Assembly (NCBI RefSeq): GCF_018332715.1
Contig: NZ_BOQP01000035.1
Location: 62,001 to 126,000, forward strand
DNA length: 64,000 bases
From: Winogradskya consettensis
GTDB lineage: Bacteria > Actinomycetota > Actinomycetes > Mycobacteriales > Micromonosporaceae
Reading direction: 5' to 3'
Shown one piece after another: positions 52,892 to 61,460 of this stretch. A program made the position numbers and the translations under genes. The notes under the pieces are model-generated. The model saw only the letters and a list, made by a program, of their open reading frames with translations. It did not search any database and was not told the origin of the DNA. Positions within the stretch are counted from its first letter, which is position 1, and every line of letters begins with the position of its first letter.

Positions 52892-53674
52892 TCAGATCTG
52901 GTTCTCGCCGCCGTCGACGTGCAGGTTGGCGCCGAGCATGAAGCTGCTGTCCGCGGAGGCGAGGAAGGCCACGGCGGCGGCGACCTCGTCGGGGCGGCCC
53001 ATCCGGCCGATGGCGATCCGGGCTGCCTCGCCGGCCTTGAAGGCGTCGGCGTTGTCCTCGCCGACGAGTTCGGTGATGCCGGAGGTGTCGATCGGCCCCG
53101 GTGAGATCGCGTTGACCCGGATGCCCCGGCCGGTGAGTTCGTGGGCCCAGGTCCGGGCGAAGGATCGGATGGCAGCCTTGGACGCGGAGTAGGCCCCGAA
53201 GCCGGCCGTGCCGTTCTCGGCGGCGGTGGACGCGTTCAGGATCACCGAAGCACCATCGTTGAGCAGCGGCAACGCCTTCTGCACGGTGAACAGCGTGCCC
53301 TTGACGTTGACGTCGAAGACGCGGTCGTAGTCCTCGGCGGTGATCTGCTCGACCGTCGCGAACGAGGCTGTGGCCGCGTTCGCGAACAGCACGTCCAGCC
53401 CTCGGCCGTAGGCGCGGACCGTCTCATAGAGCCGATCGAGGTCAGCCGGGTCGGTGATGTCCCCGGGCACCGCAGTGACCCCGGCGCCACTGTCCCCGGA
53501 CACCGCAGTGCCCCCGGCGCCGATGATCTCCACGGCCTCGTCCAGTTCGGCCTTGCGCCGCCCGGTGATGAAGACGCGCGCGCCCTCGGCGACCAGCCGC
53601 GCCGCAGTGGCCCGGCCGATTCCCCTGGTGCCGCCACCGGTGATGACTGCGACCTTGCCCTCGAGCCTGTTCAC
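52892..53674 (-). CDS. Short-chain dehydrogenase/reductase with a duplicated loop
   Basis: A 260-residue classical SDR: TGGGTRGIG, FANAATA near residue 95, catalytic serine in LNASTAAENG and YSASKAA. An 11-residue in-frame duplication near residues 50-72 repeats GAGGTAVSGD as GAGVTAVPGD, which lengthens the loop after beta-strand 3. GTG 53674 follows GGGAG. It is divergent from a TetR gene with two operator copies between them, so the TetR probably controls it. Substrate unknown. Confidence 0.87.
   Translation of the reverse strand: MNRLEGKVAVITGGGTRGIGRATAARLVAEGARVFITGRRKAELDEAVEIIGAGGTAVSGDSGAGVTAVPGDITDPADLDRLYETVRAYGRGLDVLFANAATASFATVEQITAEDYDRVFDVNVKGTLFTVQKALPLLNDGASVILNASTAAENGTAGFGAYSASKAAIRSFARTWAHELTGRGIRVNAISPGPIDTSGITELVGEDNADAFKAGEAARIAIGRMGRPDEVAAAVAFLASADSSFMLGANLHVDGGENQI
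53460..53522. repeat. 33-bp in-frame tandem duplication within the SDR gene
   Basis: Two 30-bp similar copies with a 33-bp period (53460-53490 and 53493-53522), differing at about three positions. They encode an 11-residue duplication. Confidence 0.8.
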
Positions 53675-53698
53675 GAATCGATCTCCCTAACAGTTTAG

Positions 53699-53753
53699 TT
53701 CCGGTCCGAACGGAACAGAACGCTAGCACTTCAGGTCCGTGCGGTACAGAACG
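53699..53753. promoter_or_regulatory. Two repeated TetR operators between SDR and TetR genes
   Basis: Two 24-bp direct repeats with a 31-bp period. Each has a palindromic core GGTCCG-NN-CGGNAC (53703-53716 and 53734-53747), the style of a TetR site. They sit between the SDR start (53674) and the TetR start (53769). Confidence 0.6.
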
Positions 53754-53768
53754 GGTACGATGGTGAGC

Positions 53769-54383
53769 ATGGAAGCCATCCGGAAGGCGCCGATCGGTCG
53801 GCCGCGCGGGTTCGACGCCGACAAGGCGCTCGAGCGGGCCATGGTCGTCTTCTGGGAGCAGGGCTACGACGGTGTCAGCCTGACCGACCTGACCGCCGCC
53901 ATGGGCATCACGAAGACGAGCATGTACGCCGCCTTCGGCAACAAGGAGGACCTGTTCCGTAAGGCCCTCGTCCGCTACGCCGAAGGCCCCGCCGCCTACG
54001 TCGCCAAGGCGCTGGCGGAGCCGACCGCCCGCGAGGTGGCGACGGCCTTTCTCGCCGGCTCGGTCCAGGCCAGCACCCAGCCCGACTGCCCCGCCGGTTG
54101 CCTGGGTGTGCAGGGCGCGCTGACAGCCGGGGATTCCAGCCGGATCGCCCGCGACATCCTGGCCGACTGGCGCAACGAGGGCCAGGCCTACCTCCGCGAC
54201 CGGTTCCAGCGGGCCGTCGAAGACGGTGACCTGCCCGGGGATGCGGATCCGGCGATGCTCGCGCGCTACATCATGACCGTGGCGAACGGCATCGCGGTCC
54301 AGGCGTCCGGCGGCGCGACCCGGGAAGATCTCCGGCAGGTAGCGAACGCCGCGCTGGGTAATTGGCCCCTAAATGCCACATAA
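53769..54383 (+). CDS. TetR/AcrR-family transcriptional regulator
   Basis: A 204-residue TetR protein. The helix-turn-helix spans about residues 15-58: DKALERAMVVFWEQGYDGVSL then TDLTAAMGITKTSMYAAFGNKEDLF. The C-terminal PDCPAGCLGVQGAL with paired cysteines is shared with a common TetR subgroup that regulates SDR genes. ATG 53769 is chosen; ATG 53760 is three codons upstream. It likely represses itself and the divergent SDR through the two operators. Confidence 0.87.
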   Translation: MEAIRKAPIGRPRGFDADKALERAMVVFWEQGYDGVSLTDLTAAMGITKTSMYAAFGNKEDLFRKALVRYAEGPAAYVAKALAEPTAREVATAFLAGSVQASTQPDCPAGCLGVQGALTAGDSSRIARDILADWRNEGQAYLRDRFQRAVEDGDLPGDADPAMLARYIMTVANGIAVQASGGATREDLRQVANAALGNWPLNAT

Positions 54384-54553
54384 GACCCTTAGTATATAAA
54401 TACTCCTGAAGCGCATAGGGAAGTCGAGCTGTGCGCCCGATGGCCGTCCGCCAACGGATGAGTCGCCGCCGCACAACGTGCCGGCAAGGCCGAGCCGACC
54501 TGCTGAACGGCGGAGTGCGACGCGAACCCCGGCACCGCTTAGCGTGACATTCC

Positions 54554-56386
54554 ATGCTGAAAATTCGGAAAGGTCGGACATCGGCATGGCGTACGGGCCT
54601 CCTGTCCGTCGTCAGTGCCGCGATGATCGGCGCTGCGGGGGTCGCCATCGCGGGGGTCGTCGACAGCGCTCCCGCCGCCGCCCCCTCGTTCGACGGCGCG
54701 GTCTACGCCGTGGCCTACCGGGGTAGCACAATCTACGTAGGAGGGGCGTTCACCAGGGCGGTCGTGGCCGGCAAGAGCGTCGCGCGAAACCGGCTCGCAG
54801 CGTTCGACGCGTCCACGGGCGCACTGCTCGACTGGAATCCCGGGGCGGATGCCGCCGTGAAGGCGCTGGCCGTCGACGGGACCGCGGTCTACGCGGCCGG
54901 CGACTTCGCCAACGCGGGTGGCATGAAGCGGGACTCGCTGGTGCAGCTGGACGCCACCACGGGCGCGGTGGGCGCCTTCAAGCACAGCCTCATCGGGGAG
55001 CCTCGGACGCTCGCCGTCGGGAACGGGCTCCTCTACGTGGGTGGCCGCATCACCGGGGTGGACAGTGCCGCGCGTGCGAACCTGGCGGCCTTCACGCTGT
55101 CGACCGGGGCACTCGCGAGCTGGGCGCCCACCACCGATGCGCCGGTCAACGCGCTGGCCGTCGCCGGGACGCGGGTCTATCTCGGCGGGAGTTTCCACAA
55201 GACGAACGGCGCGAGTACCACGCTGCGGCTGACCGCTGTCAACGCCACGGACGGCAAACTGGACAAGGGATTTGCTCCGAAGCCGGTATCGCAGGTCTTC
55301 GCGCTCGCCGTCGACGCGCAGGGCGTGTACGCGGCCCTCGGCGGCCAGGGCGGCCGGGCGATCGCCTACACGACGACCGGCGCGACCCGCTGGACCCGGG
55401 TCTTCGACGGCGACGCCCAGGCGATCACGGTGCTGGACGGCGTGACGTACGTCGGCGGGCACTTCGACAAGGCGTGCACCACCACCTCGAACGGCGCGCA
55501 GGGCACGTGCACCGACGGTTCGGTGTCGCGGATCAAGCTCGCGGCCGTCGACCCGGTGGGCAGCCTGTTGCCGTGGGCGCCGCAGGCGAACGGTGTCGCG
55601 GGTGTGTGGACGCTGGCCGCGAACCCGGCACTGGGTCAGGTCTCGACGGGCGGTGCGTTCACCACGATCGGCGGCCGGACGCAGAAGCGGTTCGCGATGT
55701 TCAAGCCGGTCGCCGTTACACCGTCCTCGCCACCGGTTCCCGCGGGTCCGGTGCCGGTGGTCTCCTACAACTTCGATTCGACCGTGCAGGACGGGGTCTT
55801 CGACGACGGTTCCGGCAACGGGCACGTGCTGCGGGCCTCGGCGAGCAAGGGCGGCTTTCTGCGTACGGCACCGCACGGCACCGGCCAGGCGATCGTCTTC
55901 CCGGACCCGTGCGACGCCATCGGCTGTCCCAGGCTCGTGTTGCAGACCCCGGGCACCGCGAAGCTGAACCCGGCGAACAAGCCGGTCCGCTTCGGTGCGT
56001 CGGTGAACTTGTCCTCGGACCACACCAGCGACGGCCAGAACGTGCTGCAGAAGGGCTATTCGTCGAGCGGTGGCCAGTACAAGCTGCAGATCGACAAGAA
56101 GCCGGGCCGCCCGAGCTGCGCGCTGACCGATGCGCAGAGCTCCCGGATCTACCTGGCGCAGAGCAAGGTCTCGGTCGCGGACGGGAAGTGGCACAGCCTG
56201 GAGTGCCGGCGTACGCAGACCGAGCTGAGCATCGTGGTCGACAACGTGGTGCAGAGGTCGATCGGCGTCCCCGCAGCCCTGTCGGTGACCAACGCCGCGC
56301 CGCTGGTGCTGGGCGGTAAGGGTCTGGCCGAGAACGCCGACCAGTTCCAGGGCGCTCTCGACGACGTCTGGGTGACCATCGGATAA
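54554..56386 (+). CDS. Secreted delta-60/DUF5122-like propeller protein with LamG-like domain
   Basis: A 610-residue exported protein with a signal or anchor helix (about residues 13-42). Residues about 45-390 hold repeats of YVGGAFT, YAAGDFANAGG, YVGGRITG, YLGGSFHKTNG and YVGGHFDK, the signature of DUF5122-type propellers. The C-terminal part (about 410-608) is a concanavalin/LamG-like domain with VVSYNFDSTVQDG and WHSLECRRTQTELSIVVDN. It is monocistronic; the stop converges on a terminator at 56395. Likely surface binding; no catalytic motif. Confidence 0.77.
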   Translation: MLKIRKGRTSAWRTGLLSVVSAAMIGAAGVAIAGVVDSAPAAAPSFDGAVYAVAYRGSTIYVGGAFTRAVVAGKSVARNRLAAFDASTGALLDWNPGADAAVKALAVDGTAVYAAGDFANAGGMKRDSLVQLDATTGAVGAFKHSLIGEPRTLAVGNGLLYVGGRITGVDSAARANLAAFTLSTGALASWAPTTDAPVNALAVAGTRVYLGGSFHKTNGASTTLRLTAVNATDGKLDKGFAPKPVSQVFALAVDAQGVYAALGGQGGRAIAYTTTGATRWTRVFDGDAQAITVLDGVTYVGGHFDKACTTTSNGAQGTCTDGSVSRIKLAAVDPVGSLLPWAPQANGVAGVWTLAANPALGQVSTGGAFTTIGGRTQKRFAMFKPVAVTPSSPPVPAGPVPVVSYNFDSTVQDGVFDDGSGNGHVLRASASKGGFLRTAPHGTGQAIVFPDPCDAIGCPRLVLQTPGTAKLNPANKPVRFGASVNLSSDHTSDGQNVLQKGYSSSGGQYKLQIDKKPGRPSCALTDAQSSRIYLAQSKVSVADGKWHSLECRRTQTELSIVVDNVVQRSIGVPAALSVTNAAPLVLGGKGLAENADQFQGALDDVWVTIG

Positions 56387-56394
56387 GGGAACAC

Positions 56395-56429
56395 AAAACG
56401 GGGGTGGCGCTGGGAAAGCGCCACCCCCG
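56395..56429 (-). terminator. Rho-independent terminator of the coiled-coil gene
   Basis: A perfect 13-bp stem (56399-56411 with 56417-56429) and a GGGAA loop. On the minus strand it is followed by TTTT (56395-56398). It can also end the plus-strand transcript of the propeller gene. Confidence 0.85.
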
Positions 56430-56441
56430 TCGCCCGTCGCG

Positions 56442-57086
56442 TCACTCCTTGAGCGGCCCGCCGGACTGGACTTCCACCAGCGCGTGCTCGCCCACCGAGG
56501 GCTCGTCCACCCACAGTGCCCGCAACTGTGTCTGCATGAAGGACGCCAGCCGCGTCCGGTATTCGCGATCGAAGACCTCGAGGCTCTCGATCTGCGCCTG
56601 CAACGCCTCGCGCTTGGTGCCGAGGCTGCCGACCACGTCGTCGTAGCGCTGCTGGGCCTGGACCTTGAGCTGGCCGGCCTGGTCGCGGGCGTCCCCGGTG
56701 ATGGTCCGGGCCTGCGCTCGCGCCTCCGCCACGATCTTGTCGGCGGTGCGGCGGGCCTCCTCGGTCTTCTCGCGCGCCTCGCGGGTCGTTTTCTCGGCGG
56801 CCTTGCGGGCGTCGGCGAGCACCTTGTCGGCCTGGCTGCGTACGTTGCGGGAATGCTCCTGGGCGTCCTCGCCGATCTTCTCCGCGGTGGCCTGGGCGTC
56901 CGTGCGGATCTTGTCCGCCTGCCGGTTGGCGATGCCGATGTGTTCCTCGGCCGTGCGCTGGGCCAGGGTGAGGACCTGCAGTGCCTGGTTCGGCGGCAGG
57001 ATCACCGGCTGTTCCGTCGTCGCGCTGTCCGGGGAACGGCCCTGCATGATGATCTTGAGTCGTTCCGCCGCCTGGTTCTCGCCCAC
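56442..57086 (-). CDS. Long coiled-coil protein (DivIVA/apolipoprotein-like)
   Basis: A 214-residue protein dominated by one long helix: RQADKIRTDAQATAEKIGED, ADKVLADARKAAEKTTREAR and TADKIVAEARAQARTITGDA in near-11-residue repeats, similar to DivIVA or apolipoprotein-like helices, without a membrane segment. The C terminus has FMQTQLRALWV. I chose GTG 57086 because GGAGG lies 5 nt upstream; ATG 57098 is an alternative. A perfect terminator follows. Perhaps a polar-growth or cytoskeletal scaffold. It is divergent from a DUF4352-like gene. Confidence 0.7.
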   Translation of the reverse strand: MGENQAAERLKIIMQGRSPDSATTEQPVILPPNQALQVLTLAQRTAEEHIGIANRQADKIRTDAQATAEKIGEDAQEHSRNVRSQADKVLADARKAAEKTTREAREKTEEARRTADKIVAEARAQARTITGDARDQAGQLKVQAQQRYDDVVGSLGTKREALQAQIESLEVFDREYRTRLASFMQTQLRALWVDEPSVGEHALVEVQSGGPLKE

Positions 57087-57165
57087 GGTGACCTCCATCT
57101 GATAACGCGCCGGGATTGACGGATTCAGGTAGATAACGGTCCGGGACAGTTCAGCGGTATGGGCG

Positions 57166-57765
57166 ATGGACAATGTCAATAATAAGTCCCTTTTGTGGCA
57201 TTTCTCGATCAATAGTCGCGCAGTTGATCCCCACGTGAAGCTCTGGATCGGGTGGGGCCTGCTGATGTTGTCGCTGCTGATGGGCACCGTAATGATCGAT
57301 CTGATCCGCACGGGCGCCGAACTGCTGACCACCATTCATCCGGTGCCCGCCCGGCTCAACGAGGCGGTGGACGACGGCGACCTGCGTTTTGTCGTGCGGG
57401 GTGCGCATTGCGGAATCGATCAGGTCGGCACCGCGAACCTGGGTCAGCGGGCCCGCGGCGAATTCTGTTTCGTTGAGCTCTCGATCCTGAATTCCGGGAC
57501 CGCCGCGCGGCTGTTCGACGCGACCGGGCAGAAAGCGTTCGACGCCGCGGGCGCCACATTCCTGGCGGACGGGGCGGCGGGACTCTATGCCGACGACCGC
57601 AACCGGTCGTTATTGGAGACCATCGGACCGGGACGGCGCGTACGCGGAACGCTCGTCTTCGACGTCCCCGACGCCTCCCACCTCGACGCCGTCGTCCTGC
57701 ACGGCTCGGCCGGCAGCCCCGGGGTGCGGATCGCGCTGGGGTGGGTAGCGTCGGGGGATGGCTGA
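57166..57765 (+). CDS. DUF4352-like membrane-anchored protein
   Basis: A 199-residue protein with one N-terminal membrane helix (about residues 25-48) and an extracellular beta-sandwich with NEAVDDGDLRFVVRGAHCG, then GEFCFVELSILNSGTAARLFD, resembling the DUF4352/telomeric-repeat-like fold. Two cysteines in the domain may form a disulfide. The start is uncertain: ATG 57166 or GTG 57235. It overlaps the SIMPL gene by 8 bp, so they are cotranscribed. Function unknown. Confidence 0.65.
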   Translation: MDNVNNKSLLWHFSINSRAVDPHVKLWIGWGLLMLSLLMGTVMIDLIRTGAELLTTIHPVPARLNEAVDDGDLRFVVRGAHCGIDQVGTANLGQRARGEFCFVELSILNSGTAARLFDATGQKAFDAAGATFLADGAAGLYADDRNRSLLETIGPGRRVRGTLVFDVPDASHLDAVVLHGSAGSPGVRIALGWVASGDG

Positions 57766-58408
57766 GCAACCGATGGTCGTCGTCCGCGGCGAGGCAGTGC
57801 GCGAGGTTCCTCCCGAGATCGCGCTCTTCTCCGTCACCGTGTCCGCACGCGACAAGGATCGCGAGGTCGCAATCACCCGGCTCGCCGAACGGACCGCCGA
57901 GCTGCGGTCCGCTCTCGACGAATACCCGGACGCCATCGAGCGCCGCGAGACCGGCGGGGTGCAGATCCGGCCCGAGCTCAAGAAGGGCGGCGAGCGCGTC
58001 TCGGCGTACGTCGGGAGTGTCAGCGTCACGGTGACCGTGACCGATTTCGCCGGCCTGGGGGACATGCTGCTGCGCCTGGCGAATCAGGACCTGACGTCGA
58101 TCTCCGGGCCGTGGTGGCAGCTGCGACCGGGTAGCAAGGCCGGTGCCGAGGTGCGCAGGGCCGCGATCGCCGACGCGCTCGGCCGTGCCCACGAGTACGC
58201 CGAGGCCGTCGGAGCCCAGGTCGACCGGCTCGTGGAGATCGGTGACGAGGGCACCGGCGGCGGGGGCGGCGCCATGATGCGCGCGATGGCGTTCAAGGGC
58301 GACATGGCCGAGCCTGAGCTGGAGGTCGACCCTCAGCCACAGACGGTGCACGCCTCGGTGACCGTCCGGGTGACGATCACCGAGCCGCAGTCACTGAAGA
58401 TCACTTAG
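57758..58408 (+). CDS. SIMPL (DUF541) domain protein
   Basis: A 216-residue SIMPL-domain protein with the family's VVVRGEAVREVPPEIALFSVTVSARDKDREVA (in outline) start, the central YVGSVSVTVTVTDFAGLGDML and a C-terminal VTVRVTITEPQSLK strand. No signal peptide. The family includes periplasmic/secreted BP26-like and cytosolic proteins with little known function. ATG 57758 overlaps the DUF4352 gene. The 3' end overlaps the convergent aldo/keto reductase by 8 bp. Confidence 0.75.
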   Translation: MAEQPMVVVRGEAVREVPPEIALFSVTVSARDKDREVAITRLAERTAELRSALDEYPDAIERRETGGVQIRPELKKGGERVSAYVGSVSVTVTVTDFAGLGDMLLRLANQDLTSISGPWWQLRPGSKAGAEVRRAAIADALGRAHEYAEAVGAQVDRLVEIGDEGTGGGGGAMMRAMAFKGDMAEPELEVDPQPQTVHASVTVRVTITEPQSLKIT

Positions 58409-59255
58409 CGGGGACCCAGGCCATCGTCTCCGGGTGCGCGCCGGTGCGCCCCTTCTCACCGCGGTCGAGGGCGCTGATCGAGGCCACATCGCCGCCGGAG
58501 AGCTCGAAGTCGAAGATCGCGAAGTTCTCGCGTACGCGCTCAGGTGTCTTGGACTTCGGGAAGACGATGTCGCCGCGCTGGATGTGCCAGCGGAGCACCA
58601 CCTGAGCCGGGGTCTTCCCGGCCCGCTCGGCGATCTCGGTGATCACCGGGTCGCCGAGCACCGCGCCCTGCGCGATCGGTGACCACGCCTCGGTCGCGAT
58701 CTCGTTCTCCCGGTCGTAGGAGCGGATCTCCTCGTTCGTGAGGTACGGGTGGATCTCGACCTGGTTGACCGCCGGCCGGACCTCGGTCTCGGCGCGCAGC
58801 CGGCGCAGGTGGTGCGGCGTGAAGTTGGAGACGCCGATCGAGCGGGCCCGCCCCTGGTGGTAGAACTCCTCGAGCGCACGCCAGGTCTGCACGAAGTCGC
58901 CGCCGTAGAGCGTCGGCAGCGGCCAGTGGATCAGGAAGAGGTCCACGTAGTCGGTGTCCAGCTCCTTGAGCGTGGCGTCGAAGGCCAGCCGGGCGTCGTT
59001 GAGCAGGTGGTCGCCGTTGTTCAGCTTGCTCGTGATGAAGAAGTCCTCGCGCGGCAGCCCGGAGGCGGCGATCGCCTCGCCGACGCCCTTCTCGTTGCGG
59101 TACATCTCGGCCGTGTCGATGTGCCGGTAACCGACCTCGATCGCGGTCTCGACGGCTGCTCGGGTGTCCTCCGGCGGCACCTGGAACACCCCGAAGCCGA
59201 GCTGGGGAATGGTACGGCCGTCATTCAGCGTGATGGCGGGGATCTCTGTAGTCAT
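58401..59255 (-). CDS. Aldo/keto reductase
   Basis: A 284-residue NADPH-dependent AKR5-type (2,5-diketo-D-gluconate reductase-like) enzyme. The catalytic Asp and Tyr are in HIDTAEMYRNEKGVG (about residue 45-59), Lys in TSKL (about 75), His in LIHWPLP (about 108). VSNFTPHHL and the NADPH-binding PKSKTPERVREN near 230 are intact. ATG 59255 begins the conserved sequence. It is monocistronic, convergent with SIMPL. Confidence 0.9.
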   Translation of the reverse strand: MTTEIPAITLNDGRTIPQLGFGVFQVPPEDTRAAVETAIEVGYRHIDTAEMYRNEKGVGEAIAASGLPREDFFITSKLNNGDHLLNDARLAFDATLKELDTDYVDLFLIHWPLPTLYGGDFVQTWRALEEFYHQGRARSIGVSNFTPHHLRRLRAETEVRPAVNQVEIHPYLTNEEIRSYDRENEIATEAWSPIAQGAVLGDPVITEIAERAGKTPAQVVLRWHIQRGDIVFPKSKTPERVRENFAIFDFELSGGDVASISALDRGEKGRTGAHPETMAWVPAK

Positions 59256-59322
59256 GGTTCGGGTGTACCCCGATCCCGTCGTTTCCCCCGCGTCCCACGC
59301 TGTGATGGGCGAGACTCGCCTC

Positions 59323-60612
59323 ATGCGTCGTTTGTTGCTCCGGATCGCCAACGTGAACCCGGACAGCGTGACCACGCACTCCGACCGGGTGCTCTACGGG
59401 TCCATCGGGGTCTTCATCCTGCTCTATTTCGTGTACGCCACAGCCGGCGGCGCCGCGTTCGTCGACGCCAGCGCCAACTACACCCACCCGTGGTGGCAGT
59501 GGCTGATCGGCCCGCTGGTGGCGTTCGGTGTCATCGCGTACGACCGAGCGGTCGTCGGCCGGGTCGCGATCAACTACAACCGCCTCGAGTCCGCGGACCC
59601 GGACGACCTGCTGCGCCACCCCACGCTCGGCCTCTACGCGGGCCGGGTCTGCATGGCCCTGCTCTTCGCGGTGATCATCACCGAGCCGCTGATGCTGGCC
59701 CGCTATCAGGGCGAGATCGACGCGCGGCTCAACGAGGTGCACAACCAGCAGATCAGCCAGATCGAGGAGAACGGTGCGATCGCCACGTACGACGCCCGCC
59801 TGCAGGAGTTGAAGAAGCAGTCCGAGTCCGAGGACGGCGCGGTCCAGGCCCTCAACAGGCGGGCCGCGGAGAAGCGCTCCGATGCCCGCAAGCTCTACGC
59901 GCAGGCGCTCGCCGACTCGGAGGGTGACGGCGTGTCCCGCAAGGCCGGCTGCCCGGCGGGCGGTTTCTGCGACACGCTGGTCAAGCGTTCCCGTGGGCTC
60001 GACGTCGAGGCCGCCCGGCTGGACAAGCAGGCCGCGGCGCTGCAGAAGACACAGGAAGCGGCCCGCACGGCACGCACGGCGGAGGAGACGGACCTCACCG
60101 CCAAGATCAATGAGCAACGTACGGCGAACGCGAACGCGATCCGCGCGGACGCCGGTTTCGGAGCCCGCACGAAGGCCATGTGGTACCTCGTGAGCACCGA
60201 CTTCTGGGGGATCGGCGTCTTCTACGTCGGGATCGCGTTGCTGCTCGTAGCCCTGGACTGTGCCGCTGTCGGGTTGAAGGTGGTGTCGCACGGGAACGCG
60301 TACGAGCGCACCGAGGCCCGCATCGCCCGCGGTCACGAGCACGAGGCCACCATCGGTTACGAGCAGGGCCTGCGCGACGCCCGCCGATTCGTGGAGGCGA
60401 CGTCGCGGGTGATGGCCGAGAGCATCGGGAAGGCCTCCCGCGATCACGACCTCAATGACATCGCCCTGGAGCGTGCCCGGACCCGGCTGTTCGAAACGGT
60501 GACGCACGCGCCCCTGCCGCCCCTGCCGCCGATTCCGCTGATCGAACGGCACCCGGCCGCCACGCGTCGCGACACGTTACGCGCAGAGGTGGGCTCGCAG
60601 CGCTTCGAGTGA
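59323..60612 (+). CDS. DUF4407 membrane protein with central coiled coil
   Basis: A 429-residue protein. Two hydrophobic segments near residues 28-45 and 61-78, a third near 108-125, then a long coiled coil (about 130-275) rich in Gln/Glu/Arg, and a last membrane segment near 300-320. The N-terminal YGSIGVFILLYFVYA and YDRAVVGRVAINYN are DUF4407-like. The C terminus is Pro-rich (PLPPLPPIPL). Start ATG 59323 or 59305. The last 36 bp overlap the sigma factor gene. Function unknown; may be a membrane scaffold. Confidence 0.75.
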   Translation: MRRLLLRIANVNPDSVTTHSDRVLYGSIGVFILLYFVYATAGGAAFVDASANYTHPWWQWLIGPLVAFGVIAYDRAVVGRVAINYNRLESADPDDLLRHPTLGLYAGRVCMALLFAVIITEPLMLARYQGEIDARLNEVHNQQISQIEENGAIATYDARLQELKKQSESEDGAVQALNRRAAEKRSDARKLYAQALADSEGDGVSRKAGCPAGGFCDTLVKRSRGLDVEAARLDKQAAALQKTQEAARTARTAEETDLTAKINEQRTANANAIRADAGFGARTKAMWYLVSTDFWGIGVFYVGIALLLVALDCAAVGLKVVSHGNAYERTEARIARGHEHEATIGYEQGLRDARRFVEATSRVMAESIGKASRDHDLNDIALERARTRLFETVTHAPLPPLPPIPLIERHPAATRRDTLRAEVGSQRFE

Positions 60613-61323
60613 CCGGGTGATCAGGCGCGAGACGTGCATCTGGGAGATGCCGACCCGCTCGGCGATCTGCGTCTGGGTGAGGTTGCCGAAGAACCGCAGG
60701 ACCAGGATCGTACGTTCGCGCTCGCCCAGGGCGGCCAGCGCCGGCCCGAGCGACATCCGGGCCTCGACCAGCGCGAACCCCTCGTCCTCGGCGCCCAGCA
60801 TGTCGCTGAGCTCGGTGGTGTCCCCGGCGCCCACCGGTGTCGAGAGCGAGGTCGCGCGGTAGGCGCGGGCCCCTTCGAGCCCTTCGATCACGTCTTCCTC
60901 GCTGACCCCGAGGTGCTCGGCGACGTCCGCCAGCGTCGGGGAGCGGCCGAGAATGTGGGTCAGCGTGCCGGTCGCGCCGCTGATCGCCTGTCTCAGCTCC
61001 TGCAGGCGGCGCGGCACGCGTACCGACCAGGTCCGGTCCCGGAAGTGCCGTTTGATCTCCCCGATGATCGTCGGGATGGCGAACGCGCTGAACTCGGCGC
61101 CGCGCTGGGGTTCGTAGCGGTCCATGGCCTTGATCAACCCGACCACCGCGACCTGGACGAGGTCGTCGAGGGGCTCGCCGCGGCCGGCGTAGCGGCGGGC
61201 CAGGTGGCGGGTCATGGGCAGCCAGGCCTCGATGGCACGCTGCCGGGCCGCTGGGTCGGTGCGGGCGTCGTGAGCCTCGTCGAGCCGGGTCCTGTCGAGC
61301 ATTTCCATCGTGCTGGGTGCCAC
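60577..61323 (-). CDS. SigB/SigF-type alternative sigma factor
   Basis: A 248-residue RNA polymerase sigma factor of the SigB/F/G subfamily. Region 2 is EPLDDLVQVAVVGLIKAMDRYEPQRG (in outline, about residues 58-83), region 3 GRSPTLADVAEHLGVSEEDV and region 4 LTQTQIAERVGISQMHVSRL (about 218-237). GTG 61323 has GGGGAGG 5 nt upstream. No anti-sigma or anti-anti-sigma gene is adjacent, although this subfamily is normally controlled by one. The stop overlaps DUF4407 by 36 bp. It probably serves stress or differentiation. Confidence 0.88.
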   Translation of the reverse strand: MAPSTMEMLDRTRLDEAHDARTDPAARQRAIEAWLPMTRHLARRYAGRGEPLDDLVQVAVVGLIKAMDRYEPQRGAEFSAFAIPTIIGEIKRHFRDRTWSVRVPRRLQELRQAISGATGTLTHILGRSPTLADVAEHLGVSEEDVIEGLEGARAYRATSLSTPVGAGDTTELSDMLGAEDEGFALVEARMSLGPALAALGERERTILVLRFFGNLTQTQIAERVGISQMHVSRLITRSLEALRAHLCA

Positions 61324-61460
61324 GAATGCCTCCCCTGCCTCTGGCGATCCGGTCTTTCGACGGTAGATGTCCGTCGTCGCGAAACGCCAGGGCACGGTCA
61401 CGCCATTAGTTCGTCAGGGTGACGTGTCGCAGGTCATGGTTTACCGTTCGCCGATCAATG

